From Leguminivora glycinivorella (taxonomy: Eukaryota; Arthropoda; Insecta; Lepidoptera; Tortricidae): a stretch of 64,000 nucleotides of DNA. A program made the translations under genes and the position numbers. Numbering within the stretch: the stretch's first letter is position 1; every line of letters begins with the position of its first letter. The stretch lies in assembly GCF_023078275.1 (NCBI RefSeq), contig NC_062971.1, positions 18,972,001 to 19,036,000 on the forward strand. Direction: 5' to 3'. Below are positions 63,980 through 64,000 of the stretch, one piece after another. The notes under the pieces are model-generated. The model saw nothing but the letters and a program-made list of their open reading frames with translations, was not told the origin of the DNA and did not search any database.

Positions 63980-64000
63980 CGGTTGATGACTGCAACACCC

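Noticed and set aside
1..64000. CRISPR arrays, operons, prokaryotic genes
   Set aside because: The window is eukaryotic: spliced genes, SINEs and LTR elements. The tandem arrays have no spacer-repeat structure.

Overview
This window looks like moth or butterfly (Lepidoptera) nuclear DNA. It is AT-rich, with small exons, short first introns, one very long intron and a dense mix of repeat types that are common in lepidopteran genomes: tRNA-headed SINEs, RTE-like tails, 'gggttccgt' repeats and many hairpin MITEs. No species name can be read from the sequence alone. Nothing prokaryotic is present.

Protein-coding layout. (1) 151-292 (-): first exon of a GMC oxidoreductase whose remainder lies off the left edge. 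(2) 7883-11476 (+): a complete three-exon GMC oxidoreductase (about 614 aa), head-to-head with the first and with a homologous first exon. (3) 15685-37614 (+): an 11-exon MYST histone acetyltransferase of the KAT7/HBO1 (chameau, chm) type, about 773 aa. All splice sites and phases were checked by hand, and a 13.3-kb intron separates the two halves of the MYST domain. (4) 46428-54888 (-): a BEL/Pao LTR retrotransposon with LTRs that look identical, a 5-bp target duplication and two reading-frame breaks. The rest is intergenic or intronic DNA made largely of transposon pieces. The last 700 bases are GC-rich and may touch another gene.

Main discovery-type signals. Two copies, apparently identical, of a 1,079-bp element (1173-2251 and 14234-15312) each have a perfect 8-bp target duplication and a tiny THAP-domain first exon. 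The second copy is nested in an older relative in opposite orientation (13802-15397), which has its own perfect 8-bp target duplication. In both the old and new elements the THAP start codon lies exactly 185 bp from the terminus. This points to a P-element-superfamily lineage, with the nested pair ending 288 bp upstream of the chm start codon.

Other signals: a canonical A AAA AAC slippery heptamer at one BEL frame break; a 121-bp tandem array with alternating A/B units inside a transposon and an inverted partner 39 kb away; an 860-bp non-coding retroposon with a 15-bp target duplication; a 1.4-kb piggyBac-like element with TTAA flanks; a 673-bp foldback; paired 145-bp TTA-flanked MITEs; a 450-bp tandem array followed by a G-rich minisatellite; and a duplicated splice donor behind chm exon 5.
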